From Alphaproteobacteria bacterium (GTDB taxonomy: Bacteria; Pseudomonadota; Alphaproteobacteria; Bin65), in assembly GCA_021776685.1 (NCBI GenBank), contig JAJFFJ010000105.1:1-51394 (forward strand): DNA of 51,394 bases, written 5' to 3'. The notes beneath the pieces were generated by a model, which was given only the letters and a program-made list of their open reading frames with translations, was not told the DNA's origin and searched no databases. Of the stretch, positions 40,621 to 49,818 are shown one piece after another. Made by a program: the position numbers and the translations under genes. Each line of letters opens with the position of its first letter. The stretch's first letter is position 1.

Positions 40621-40651
40621 CACATAAGGGTTCCAGTAACGGGAGGGTCAA
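40621..40651 (-). promoter_or_regulatory. CueR-type promoter with 19-bp spacer
   Basis: On the minus strand TTGACC (40651-40646) and TATGTG (40626-40621) are separated by exactly 19 bp, the over-long spacer of MerR-family promoters. The spacer holds the dyad CCCTCC-CGTTACT-GGAACC, which aligns base for base with the E. coli copA site (CCTTCC-N7-GGAAGG). Transcription would start about 60 bp before cueR. Confidence 0.8.
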
Positions 40652-40672
40652 GGGCGCCACTGCGAGGCTTCG

Positions 40673-41170
40673 TTATTGCCGCATGTGCAGGTCACCGTCC
40701 CGGATCTCGAAGGACTCCAGGCTCTGCAGGAAATCCAGGCCCAGCAGGTTTTCGTCGAGCGGTGCGCGGGTCACCTGTGCCCCAAGGTTGGTGACGTGAA
40801 TCGGTCCGATCTTGATCTCGGTTAGGGTGACGTCTGCCGCCGCGTTGGGCACGTTGCCGTTGGCGGTGCTGATGTTGATGTCGTAGTTCAGCCGTTCCGG
40901 CTCCAGGCCTGCGCGGAGGGCGGTGGGGACGTTGAGGGTGGTGGTGCTGGCGCCCGTATCGATGACCAGATCGATCACCGCGCCGTTGATCGTGCTGCGC
41001 ACCCGGAAGGCGCCGTCGCCAGAGGGGCCGACCGTCAGTTGACCCGCGCCAGCGTTTTGGTGACGGGGCCGCCGCCGCCGCTGCACGATCAGACGCATCG
41101 CCCAGAGCCGCAGCAGCCACAGCAATGTCGGCAGCAGCGCCAGCCCGGCCAGAGCAAGAATTACCCGCAT
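40673..41170 (-). CDS. Retropepsin-like aspartic protease (TIGR02281 type)
   Basis: A protein of about 165 residues with an N-terminal membrane anchor (ILALAGLALLPTLLWLLRLW) and one retroviral-type aspartic protease domain. The catalytic motif is DLVIDTGASTTTLNVP, and the family segments ADVTLTEIKIGPIHVTNLGA and ENLLGLDFLQSLESFEIRDG follow. One domain per chain means it should work as a dimer, probably on the periplasmic side. This family is common in Alphaproteobacteria and its target is unknown. Adjacent GTG (41173) and ATG (41170) codons both follow AGG; I took the ATG. Confidence 0.88.
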   Translation of the reverse strand: MRVILALAGLALLPTLLWLLRLWAMRLIVQRRRRPRHQNAGAGQLTVGPSGDGAFRVRSTINGAVIDLVIDTGASTTTLNVPTALRAGLEPERLNYDINISTANGNVPNAAADVTLTEIKIGPIHVTNLGAQVTRAPLDENLLGLDFLQSLESFEIRDGDLHMRQ

Positions 41171-41266
41171 CACACATACCTATCATGCATGGACAAGGGA
41201 GTCTGTTGCTGTGCCGGAATCGCTCTGCTATCGGTCTGGCAGACGAACCGAAAAGTGGAGCATTAG

Positions 41267-41575
41267 ATGGCTGAGTGGCGACGGGTGGCAAGCAAGGCGG
41301 ACCTGGACGAGGACTATCCCAAGGGCGTCCATGTGGATGGCCAGGATATCGCAATCTATCTCGCGGGCGATCAGGTCTTCGCGACTGAAGGCATCTGCAC
41401 CCACGCCTTTGCCCTGCTGGCTGACGGCCATGTGGAGGACGGCAAGATTTTCTGCCCGCTTCACCAGGGCAGCTTCGATATTCGCACCGGCAAGGCTGTC
41501 GACGAACCCTGTGACGAGGATATCAAACCGATCCCGGCGAAGCTGGAAGGCGACGACGTGCTCGTGGAGATCTGA
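41267..41575 (+). CDS. Rieske-type ferredoxin
   Basis: A 102-residue Rieske [2Fe-2S] protein. Ligands are Cys44 and His46 (ICTHAF) and Cys63 and His66 (FCPLHQGSF), in the order and spacing of the ferredoxin components of ring-hydroxylating dioxygenases (BphA3/NahAb type). It would deliver electrons to a terminal oxygenase; the nearest candidate is the two-subunit dioxygenase at 44.8-46.7 kb. No ferredoxin reductase is visible in the window. It is convergent with the LysR gene (12-bp gap). Confidence 0.9.
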   Translation: MAEWRRVASKADLDEDYPKGVHVDGQDIAIYLAGDQVFATEGICTHAFALLADGHVEDGKIFCPLHQGSFDIRTGKAVDEPCDEDIKPIPAKLEGDDVLVEI

Positions 41576-41587
41576 CCCGGAATTTGG

Positions 41588-42505
41588 TCAGGCGGCCAGC
41601 TTGCCAAACTGGCGCTGGGCGCAGAAATCCAGAAACAGACTGACTGCGCGGCTGCGTGCGCCATTGCGCGTCACTAGGCCGAATGATTGGGTCAGCCGTT
41701 CTCCCGCCAATCCCAGGCGGCAGAGCCGCCGGTCCAGCCTGCCACTGCCAACGGTGAAGGCCGGCACCATGGCGACGCCCAGGCCCAGACCAACCATGCG
41801 CTTGATGAACTCGGTGTCGTTGGACTCCAGCAGAATCGGCGGATAGCCGTCCCGGGACAGAAAATATCGGTCGGACAGGTGCCGGCTGCCGGAACCGGTC
41901 TGATAGCGCACGAACGGGAAGTCCATCAAATCGCTTGCAGTCACATCTTGCCGCTGGGCCAGCGGATGGGCGCGGGCGGCGATGATCACATTCTCGGCTT
42001 CGCCCAGATCGGTCTGGTCCATGGCGCCCTGCTCCGGGCTGGCCAAATCCAGCGGAAAGGCCGCGAAGGCCACGTCTGCCTTGCGGGAAAGAACCAGTCG
42101 CGCGCCATCCAGATGGGTTTCGGTGACGGTGACAATGGGCTCCACCTGGGGATGCCGGGCGATGAACGCCTCCAGGATGTCGCTGTAGAGATAGACGATG
42201 CCGAGAGACGTCGCGGCCACCCGCAGGACGCCGACCACTTCGCTGCTGTCGGCGGGGTTGAGGCGGTGCCGAAGCGCGTCCAGTTCGCCAAAAATGCGTG
42301 CGGCTGCGTCCACAACCAGCTCGCCGGCGGGAGACAGCGCCACCCTTGGCCTGGAGCGCAGGACCAGTGTGTCGCCAAGCTCATCCTCCAGCCTGCCGAT
42401 CTGGCGGCTGATGGCGGGTTGGGTCAGGCCGAGGCGGTCGGCTGCCCCGTGAAAGCTCCCGGTCTCGGCAATTGCCCGCAGGGCGTCCAGTTGTTTCAGA
42501 TCCAC
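41588..42505 (-). CDS. LysR-family transcriptional regulator
   Basis: LysR-type regulator of 305 residues. The winged HTH is in DLKQLDALRAIAETGSFHGA, ADRLGLTQPAISRQIGRLED, and the effector-binding domain starts near VVGVLRVAATSLGIVYLYSD. The GTG at 42505 is preferred because AAAGGA lies eight bases upstream; another GTG two codons earlier is too close to it. It is divergent from the cupin-pobA genes, the classic arrangement for a LysR activator of an aromatic degradation operon. The inducer is probably an aromatic acid, but this is inferred from position only. Confidence 0.92.
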   Translation of the reverse strand: MDLKQLDALRAIAETGSFHGAADRLGLTQPAISRQIGRLEDELGDTLVLRSRPRVALSPAGELVVDAAARIFGELDALRHRLNPADSSEVVGVLRVAATSLGIVYLYSDILEAFIARHPQVEPIVTVTETHLDGARLVLSRKADVAFAAFPLDLASPEQGAMDQTDLGEAENVIIAARAHPLAQRQDVTASDLMDFPFVRYQTGSGSRHLSDRYFLSRDGYPPILLESNDTEFIKRMVGLGLGVAMVPAFTVGSGRLDRRLCRLGLAGERLTQSFGLVTRNGARSRAVSLFLDFCAQRQFGKLAA

Positions 42506-42531
42506 GGTCACGATCCTTTGCGTTCGATTAC

Positions 42532-42546
42532 CTATAGTTATCATAG
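42532..42546. promoter_or_regulatory. LysR-type binding site candidate
   Basis: CTAT-AGTTATC-ATAG (42532-42546) is an interrupted palindrome of the T-N11-A class bound by LysR proteins. It lies 26 bp upstream of the LysR start and about 140 bp upstream of the cupin gene, within a short AT-rich island (42526-42575). Confidence 0.6.
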
Positions 42547-42684
42547 CAATTCTGATTATGAATTGGACTGATTAAAGCAGCTGTTTCTATTCTTGCGCAG
42601 AACCTGGCGACGGCCCGAAATCTGCACGGCCGGCAGCAGGACCATGGGCAATGAACCCGGCCCGACCCAAGGAGGACAAATGCA

Positions 42685-43320
42685 ATGAAATGGACCAACG
42701 AAAACGGCTTTGACTGGTGCGAAGTGATCGACATCGACAGCTTCGTCGGCAAGCTGCTGCAGCCCGACCTGCGCCCCGGAAAATGGTCAGGCGATGACAT
42801 CCGCCGCGCAATGGGCATCTACACCAAGGAAAATCGCCGCCACGACGACCAGCGCCGCGGCGTCACCCTGAACCACAAGGACCTTGTCGGCTCCGCCGGC
42901 CTGTCGCCGGGGATCAGCATTTCCTTCCAGCCGATTCTGCCGGGCGAAAAGCTTGCCTTCCACCGTCATAACTATGTGGCGATCTACTACTGGATCGAAG
43001 GCGAGGGCTATACCGCCAACGATGATGAGGGCATCGACCGGCACGAAACCCGTGTCTACTGGAAGGCGGGCGATGTCACCACGTCGCCGGCCTGGGTTAA
43101 CCACGCCCATGTTTGCACGTCAGAAAAGCCGGCGATGCAGATGGCGATCCATGACTTCCCGGAGCTGTGCTACAAGCGCGCCATGCTGTCGGAAGACCCG
43201 GACGGTCATGAAAACCTGCGCCACATGGTCAAAGGCGTCGTGCCGAGTTTCAACAATCTCGATACGGTGGAAGACCTTGAGAAGCGCAGTCAGAAATTCG
43301 AGGCGGTGACCGCCGAGTAG
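42685..43320 (+). CDS. Cupin-domain protein, aromatic gene cluster
   Basis: A 211-residue cupin. The core has SFQPILPGEKLAFHRHNYVA, IYYWIEGEGYTANDDEG and SPAWVNHAHVCTSEKPAMQM, with His-x-His and later His residues placed as metal ligands. The N- and C-terminal parts (TNENGFDWCEVIDIDSFVGK; FNNLDTVEDLEKRSQKFEAV) are family-specific. Gentisate 1,2-dioxygenase and related ring-cleaving enzymes are cupins, but this chain is shorter than a gentisate dioxygenase and I would not assign a reaction. AGGAGG nine bases upstream supports the ATG. It lies 36 bp before pobA and is divergent from the LysR gene, so it probably belongs to the same aromatic operon. Confidence 0.85.
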   Translation: MKWTNENGFDWCEVIDIDSFVGKLLQPDLRPGKWSGDDIRRAMGIYTKENRRHDDQRRGVTLNHKDLVGSAGLSPGISISFQPILPGEKLAFHRHNYVAIYYWIEGEGYTANDDEGIDRHETRVYWKAGDVTTSPAWVNHAHVCTSEKPAMQMAIHDFPELCYKRAMLSEDPDGHENLRHMVKGVVPSFNNLDTVEDLEKRSQKFEAVTAE

Positions 43321-44529
<1,209 letters not shown>

Positions 44530-44671
44530 TCTGATCGGTTGCTAACTCACCCCGCCTGCATTGGCGAAATTCCCCGTATGTCCGTGTGGCCTTCGTTCCG
44601 GGCCCTCGACTGCGGGCTGGGGAACCACACCAGCACTATTCAATATCGCCTGAAGCCGGGCCCAAAATAGC

Positions 44672-44701
44672 AAAGGCGCCAGCCCAGAAGCCGGCGCCTT
44701 T
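44672..44701. terminator. Bidirectional intrinsic terminator after pobA
   Basis: AAAGGCGCC (44672-44680) pairs with GGCGCCTTT (44693-44701), extended by an inner GC/GC, with loop CCAGAA. The A-run on one side and T-run on the other fit termination from both strands. The rest of the 293-bp convergent gap (44530-44822) holds only this and the second terminator. Confidence 0.75.
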
Positions 44702-44762
44702 CACGTCAATCACAGATATCGGGCGGCGAGCTATGAGTCCGGCACGATACGGAGCAGGATAG

Positions 44763-44790
44763 AAAAAAGGGCGGGTGTGAAACCCGCCCC
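44763..44790 (-). terminator. Rho-independent terminator of the dioxygenase operon
   Basis: Read on the minus strand, GGGCGGG (44789-44783) and CCCGCCC (44775-44769) form a 7-bp GC stem with a 7-nt loop, followed by six T (44768-44763). It lies 33 bp beyond the stop of the beta subunit. Confidence 0.85.
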
Positions 44791-44822
44791 TTCCTGCATT
44801 CGTCAATTGCTCCGTGGAGCTT

Positions 44823-45359
44823 CTACAACCACCACTGCATCACGTATTCCCACGGCCCTTCACGGTTGACCAGGTCGACGCGTTGCAGCGCGATCTTGTA
44901 GCTGTCGCCGTCCCTGACCAGCAGGTGCCGGTATTTGCCGGTGAACTGACGCACTTCGTAGCGCAGATATTCAGCGCAGTGGAAACGGGAGCGGACGACA
45001 ATATCGCCATTGGGCGCTTCGTCCTCGATGATCACGTTCGACACCACATGGCAGAGCCTGTTTTCAGGTGCCTGGCTGTGGGCGTGGGGGTGGTTGTTGC
45101 GCCGGATGCGCATTTTCATGATGTCGTTGTTTTCCCAGAAAATGTTCGGCACGCCATCGCCGTCGGTCTGGTCTTCCCGCGCCGGCATCCAGTAGTGGCC
45201 GTCTTTCGTATACAGCGCCAGCCAGTCGTCCCACTGCTTCTCGTCCAGGATCTCCGCCTGCCGGTAGAGGAACCGCTCCACCGCCTGTTGGGTCTCAACG
45301 CTCACATCGGCCACGGCGAAGGGATCGCTCTCGGCCAGTTTCAATGCTGCTTCGCCCAT
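44823..45359 (-). CDS. Aromatic-ring-hydroxylating dioxygenase beta subunit
   Basis: Small structural subunit of a Rieske non-heme iron oxygenase, 178 residues, with the NTF2/SnoaL-like fold. Landmarks are AVERFLYRQAEILDEKQWDD, WLALYTKDGHYWMPAREDQ, NNHPHAHSQAPENRLCHVVS and the C-terminal WEYVMQWWL. It resembles BenB/AntB-type beta subunits. It starts 3 bp after the alpha subunit stop on the minus strand and is the last gene before a strong terminator. Confidence 0.93.
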   Translation of the reverse strand: MGEAALKLAESDPFAVADVSVETQQAVERFLYRQAEILDEKQWDDWLALYTKDGHYWMPAREDQTDGDGVPNIFWENNDIMKMRIRRNNHPHAHSQAPENRLCHVVSNVIIEDEAPNGDIVVRSRFHCAEYLRYEVRQFTGKYRHLLVRDGDSYKIALQRVDLVNREGPWEYVMQWWL

Positions 45360-45362
45360 GTC

Positions 45363-46712
45363 TCAGCCCCCCACTTTCGCGTGGCCGTTGGTCATGTAGT
45401 CCTTCCAGACCTGCATCATGTGGCGGAGCGGCAGTTCGCTCATGGAGGCAGGTGCGGAATGAACAATGCCATGGTCATCCGGCGGCAGGTCCTGGCCGGC
45501 ATTGCGGTGCAGGCTGATCCAATCACCGCCATCGCTGGTCAGGCCGTTCTGGCACTTCCACCAGTTGAAGAGGTCATCGGCGTTGACCATGGTCGACGGG
45601 GAATTGACCAGATAATAGTAGCCGAGCGAGCGGCGATAGATCGCCTCGGGTGCGTCTTTCAGCCGGAACTGCCAGATTTCCGTTAGCGTCTTGTTCGGCG
45701 CCAGCGGCCGGATTGTACGCAGCTGCTGCAGCGGCGGCTGAACTGAATTGCACGGGTACAGCAGCACATGGTGCATGTCGACGCCGAGGATTTCCTCAGC
45801 CTTCGTCTCGCCATAGGCGTCATACATGAGGCGAACATATTCGTTGGTGTCCGGATCGTCCGGGCGCAGACCCATATAGCCTTCCAGGGTGGTGTGCCCC
45901 TGAGGATGGCCGGTGGTGCCGAACTTGTCCCAGCCGTCAATGCCGATGCGCTTGAAGTCTGTCAGGAAGCCGTATTCCAGGGGTGGGGTTTCCCCGGCAG
46001 CCTTCATATCCTCTTCCACGGTCATCGCGGCATAGCCTGTGGATTCATGCGTGGCGCCGGGGTGTGAGACGTCAATCTGGTTTTCCAGGAAGATCTTCCA
46101 GTTGGACTGCTGCACCATTTGGAAGCAGTCACCAACGACCTCGCATTCCTTGCCCGGTGCGCGGTCGATCAATTGGTCGAGTGCGATTTTGGCCTGACCC
46201 AGATGCTCTTCCAGCCCCGGCCCATCCTCGGCCAGTGACGCGAACCAGAATCCGCGGTAGTTGTCTGCCCGTGGGGCCTTTTTGATGTGGAACAGCGGGT
46301 CATTCTTGTCGAACCGCGTGCCGTCATAACCGTTGATGGCCGGGATTGCATCGATCCGCCCGTCGAGATTGAAGGTCCAGGCATGATAAGAGCAGCGCAG
46401 ATGCTTGCCGGCGTTGCCAGCACGCGCTGTGCAGAGCTGGGCGCCCCGGTGCGGGCAGCGATTGTAGAGCACGTGGATTTCGCCCTTGCCGTCGCGGGTC
46501 ATCACCATCGGCTGCCGCCCGACACGCGCCAGGTAGTAGTCGCCGGGTTCCTTCACCTGGCTCTCGTGGCCGATATAGATCCAGAGCTTCTCGAAGATGC
46601 GCTCCATCTCCAGGTCGAACAGCTCCTGGTCGGTATAGGCCAGGCGGTGCACCCGGTCGGGCTCTACCAGGGCGGCGATTTTTTCGTCGGTCCAGGTTTG
46701 GCTCTGGGTCAT
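45363..46712 (-). CDS. Aromatic-ring-hydroxylating dioxygenase alpha subunit
   Basis: Catalytic subunit of a two-component or three-component ring-hydroxylating dioxygenase, 449 residues. The Rieske centre uses Cys86, His88, Cys107 and His110 (NRCPHRGAQLC, LRCSYHAWTF). The mononuclear iron site is in ENQIDVSHPGATHEST with Asp214, His217 and His222. The family is that of benzoate/anthranilate-type oxygenases, which add both atoms of O2 to give a cis-diol. A reductase gene is missing nearby; the Rieske ferredoxin at 41.3 kb may serve it. Transcribed with the beta subunit; the AraC gene lies 148 bp upstream on the same strand. Confidence 0.93.
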   Translation of the reverse strand: MTQSQTWTDEKIAALVEPDRVHRLAYTDQELFDLEMERIFEKLWIYIGHESQVKEPGDYYLARVGRQPMVMTRDGKGEIHVLYNRCPHRGAQLCTARAGNAGKHLRCSYHAWTFNLDGRIDAIPAINGYDGTRFDKNDPLFHIKKAPRADNYRGFWFASLAEDGPGLEEHLGQAKIALDQLIDRAPGKECEVVGDCFQMVQQSNWKIFLENQIDVSHPGATHESTGYAAMTVEEDMKAAGETPPLEYGFLTDFKRIGIDGWDKFGTTGHPQGHTTLEGYMGLRPDDPDTNEYVRLMYDAYGETKAEEILGVDMHHVLLYPCNSVQPPLQQLRTIRPLAPNKTLTEIWQFRLKDAPEAIYRRSLGYYYLVNSPSTMVNADDLFNWWKCQNGLTSDGGDWISLHRNAGQDLPPDDHGIVHSAPASMSELPLRHMMQVWKDYMTNGHAKVGG

Positions 46713-46860
46713 GTGTCACCTCTACGCAGCGTTGGCCGACGGGGTGCCGGCTCGTTGGGAGAAGTGTGCGCCGTTCCGCCGCCCCGGGCTATCCCGATCG
46801 CGTCAGCCCAAGCCCGATTCCGCCGAACTGGACCGGTAGTCTGCGGTCAGTGGCAGCGTG

Positions 46861-47889
46861 CTAGCGGCGTGCAGTGGTTGAAGGAGCTTCGCCGAAACGC
46901 CTGCGGTAGGCAGCTGCAAACTTGCCCAGATGGGTGAAGCCGCAATCGAAGGCGACCCGGGTGACGCCCGTGCTGGGCATATCCACCAGCATTTGGCGCG
47001 CCCTGTCGAGCCGCAAGTTCTTCAGGTAGCCCATCGGCGTCACATCCACCGAGTCGCGGAAGGCGCGCTGCAGGCTGCGCACGGGCACACCGGCTCCCTG
47101 GGCGATGTCATCGACGGTCAGCGCTTCTGCGGCGTGGGCGTGCATGAAGTCGATGGCGCGGCGCACATGGCCGGGCCGCGGTTCGGGCAGGCTGCCTTCC
47201 AGCGCGGCGGTGTAATTGTGCGGCAGGGTTTCGAGCATCAGCTCCAGGAGCAGACGTTCGGCGCTATGGGCCGCACGGAGCTGGGCGATGCCGCCGCCCG
47301 GCGCGGCCAACTCGCCATAAATCATGCGCACCATCTGGGCCAGGCTGGCGGTCCAGCCATCGATGGGGCGGGGCAAAGGTTCAAAGCGAAGCGGGGCATC
47401 AACCGGGCGATCGATCAGCCCTTCCAGCACCTGGTTCAGCCGGGGCCGCGCGATGCGGATGATGATCTGACGGCCATCGGTGCACCAGCGTTTCACATGC
47501 GGCTCACCATCGTTGGCGACACACATCTGACCGGCGTGAAAATCGGTCTCCTCAGCGCCACGGCTGAAGACCGCGCTGCCCTTGAGGTTCAGTTCGAGCA
47601 GATAGAGCCCCGCCAACTCCGGCACCCGGATCGAGGCGTCGCCGCCATACATGGTGTAGTCCAGATCATGCACACCCAGGCTGGCGAATGGCGCGTGCAA
47701 ATGGCGGAACAGCGGCGGCGTATCGCGAAAGCGGTGGTCGAGTGCATGGTCGCAGAGCAGGCCCGAAACGTGGGCGCGGGCACGGTCTACGTCGCTTGAT
47801 TCAAATACCGTCTGCCACCGGCCGGTGGTGGCGTCATTGCCGGGAAAACCCGCCAGGACGGTCGGCATTTGTGTCGGCTGAGCGGCCAT
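46861..47889 (-). CDS. AraC-family transcriptional regulator
   Basis: AraC/XylS-type regulator of 342 residues. The N-terminal half is a cupin-like sensing domain (LYLLELNLKGSAVFSRGAEE, DFHAGQMCVANDGEPHVKRW) of the kind seen in regulators of benzoate and related pathways. The C-terminal double HTH runs from about 235 (AIDFMHAHAAEALTVDDIAQ, GVPVRSLQRAFRD) to GVTRVAFDCGFTHLGKFAAA, YRRRFGEAPS. It is located directly upstream of the dioxygenase genes on the same strand and probably activates them in response to the aromatic substrate; the effector is not known. Confidence 0.92.
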   Translation of the reverse strand: MAAQPTQMPTVLAGFPGNDATTGRWQTVFESSDVDRARAHVSGLLCDHALDHRFRDTPPLFRHLHAPFASLGVHDLDYTMYGGDASIRVPELAGLYLLELNLKGSAVFSRGAEETDFHAGQMCVANDGEPHVKRWCTDGRQIIIRIARPRLNQVLEGLIDRPVDAPLRFEPLPRPIDGWTASLAQMVRMIYGELAAPGGGIAQLRAAHSAERLLLELMLETLPHNYTAALEGSLPEPRPGHVRRAIDFMHAHAAEALTVDDIAQGAGVPVRSLQRAFRDSVDVTPMGYLKNLRLDRARQMLVDMPSTGVTRVAFDCGFTHLGKFAAAYRRRFGEAPSTTARR

Positions 47890-48065
47890 TCGCGCTCCCA
47901 GGGACGCGGTCGATCATGCGTCCCGAATGCTGGCGCGCGGGTGAGGGTGAGTCAATGGAGAGTTGGGCAGAGAAGTGGGGGCAGATACCTTACCCGGTGG
48001 CGGGCAGGAGATAATCGCCAGGGCAAAAACTTAATTGAAACGCCGCCCCTGAAAAACCGGCGCGC

Positions 48066-49634
48066 CTATTCTGTCCGCAGTTTGAAGCGTTGGATCTTGC
48101 CGGTGGCGGTTTTGGGCAGTTCGTCGACGAAGTTCCACCAGCGGGGGAACTTGTAGGGGGCGAGGCCGGCCTTCAGGTGCACGGTCAACTCCGCTTCCAG
48201 TTCAGGGCCGGCGGTGGCCTTGTCCGTGAGGATGATCCAGGCTTCAGGCTTGGTCAGGCCGGCGTCGTCCTCACGGGCGACCACGGCGGCCTCCATCACC
48301 TGGTCATGCTCCAGCAGGCGGCCTTCAATCTCGATGGGTGATGTCCAGATGCCGCCCACCTTCATCATGTCGTCGGCGCGGCCCTCGTAGACGTAGTAGC
48401 CATCTTTGTCCTGGAAATAGGTGTCGCCGGAGACCAGCCATCCGCCGTCGAGCATGGTCTCGGTGGTCTTCTCGGGCTTGTTCCAGTAGGTACGCGCGCC
48501 GGACTGGCCGCGGATGTGCAACACACCGGCCTCTCCATAGGGCACCTCCTGGCCATCCTCGCCGACGATGCGGGTCTCGTAGCCGGGAACCAGCCGGCCG
48601 CTGGTGCCCGCCTTGCCGTCACCGCGGCGGTTTGTGAGGACAATATGCAATTGCTCGGTGGAACCCCAGCCGTCCATGGGGCGAACGCCGGTCTTTTCCT
48701 CAAACCGGCGCAGAATTTCCGCGGGCAGGGCTTCGCCGGCAGATACCGCCAGCCGCACCGACGACCATTCCGGATCCTGCTCCGAAAAGGCGGCGCAGAT
48801 CGCATTGTAGAGGGTCGGCACACCATAATAGACAGTTGGCTGGTATTTCTCGATCAGCGCGAAGGTGGCATCCGGCGTCGGCCGCGGTGCCGAGAGCAGC
48901 ACTTTGCCGCCAAGCCACAGGGGGAAGCTGTTGGCATTGCCCAGCCCATAGGCGAAGAAAAGCTTGGCCGCCGAATAATGCAGGTCATCGGCGGTCATGC
49001 CCATGGTCTGCTGGGCATAGCGATAGCTGGTCACCACCATGTCCCGCTGCAGGTGCACGGCGCCCTTGGGAAATCCCGTCGAGCCGGAGGAATAGAGCCA
49101 GAAGCAATCGTCCTCGGCCCCCGACGGATGAAAGTCTTCGACCGGATCGGCGGCGTCGAGACGGGACATCGCATCGTCGACGCGCAACATGTGATCAGGT
49201 TTGTGCGTGGCGGCGGCTGCAGCTTGTTCCACCTCTGCCGCAAAGTCGTCGCTCCACACCACCAGCGCGGCACCCGAATCCTCGATCATGTAGGTGTAGT
49301 CCTTGGCGCGCAGCATGGTGTTGACCGGCACCGGCACCACACCTGCTTTGATCGCGCCCCAGAACATCGGAAACCACTCGACGCAGTCGCGCACGATCAT
49401 CAACTGCCGTTCGCCGGGCGCCACACCCATTGCTTTCAACGCACCGGCCCAGCGAGCAGTTCGTTCCGCGAGCTCTGCATAGGTGAGCGTCCCGTCCTCG
49501 TCGGTCATGGCAAAGATGTTGTCACCGCGGCCCTCTGCCAAATGACGGTCGACAAAGACCGCCGCCGCATTGAACACCGGCGCGAAGCGGATCGGATCAT
49601 CGCCCTCGGGCAGTGTGAAGCTGTGGTCCTGCAT
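48066..49634 (-). CDS. Benzoate/4-hydroxybenzoate-CoA ligase family protein
   Basis: AMP-forming aryl-CoA synthetase of 522 residues. The ATP-binding P-loop-like motif is YSSGSTGFPKG (181-191), followed by GWGSTEQLHI, the YEGRADDMMKVGG hinge segment and the C-terminal catalytic Lys513 (PKTATGKIQRFK). VHLQRDMVVTSYRYAQ and AKLFFAYGLGNANSFPLW are typical of the benzoate-CoA ligase family. It would activate benzoate or 4-hydroxybenzoate as a CoA thioester, the substrate needed by HcrCAB at 29-33 kb. GGGAGAC lies upstream of the ATG. Exact aryl specificity is not readable. Confidence 0.93.
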   Translation of the reverse strand: MQDHSFTLPEGDDPIRFAPVFNAAAVFVDRHLAEGRGDNIFAMTDEDGTLTYAELAERTARWAGALKAMGVAPGERQLMIVRDCVEWFPMFWGAIKAGVVPVPVNTMLRAKDYTYMIEDSGAALVVWSDDFAAEVEQAAAAATHKPDHMLRVDDAMSRLDAADPVEDFHPSGAEDDCFWLYSSGSTGFPKGAVHLQRDMVVTSYRYAQQTMGMTADDLHYSAAKLFFAYGLGNANSFPLWLGGKVLLSAPRPTPDATFALIEKYQPTVYYGVPTLYNAICAAFSEQDPEWSSVRLAVSAGEALPAEILRRFEEKTGVRPMDGWGSTEQLHIVLTNRRGDGKAGTSGRLVPGYETRIVGEDGQEVPYGEAGVLHIRGQSGARTYWNKPEKTTETMLDGGWLVSGDTYFQDKDGYYVYEGRADDMMKVGGIWTSPIEIEGRLLEHDQVMEAAVVAREDDAGLTKPEAWIILTDKATAGPELEAELTVHLKAGLAPYKFPRWWNFVDELPKTATGKIQRFKLRTE

Positions 49635-49786
49635 GACTGTCTCCCTGCGCGGTATCCCAGGATGGGTCCCAGGGTGGCCCCCGGGATCGATTGTCTGCGC
49701 GTCTCTATGGCGCTCGGATTATGCGGCCATTTGGCTTAGCGTCCACCCCTGGCTGCGGATTTAGCTGCGGTAGCAGACAGACAGCC

Positions 49787-49800
49787 TTGATTTTGATCAA
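49787..49800. promoter_or_regulatory. FNR/Anr/FixK-type binding site upstream of ctaA
   Basis: TTGAT-TTTG-ATCAA (49787-49800) is a perfect TTGAT-N4-ATCAA site, 18 bp before the ctaA ATG. Such sites bind oxygen-responsive CRP/FNR regulators. Its position close to the start codon favours repression of ctaA under low oxygen rather than activation; this is inferred. Confidence 0.75.
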
Positions 49801-49818
49801 CCAGGTGGCTCCCGCAAG

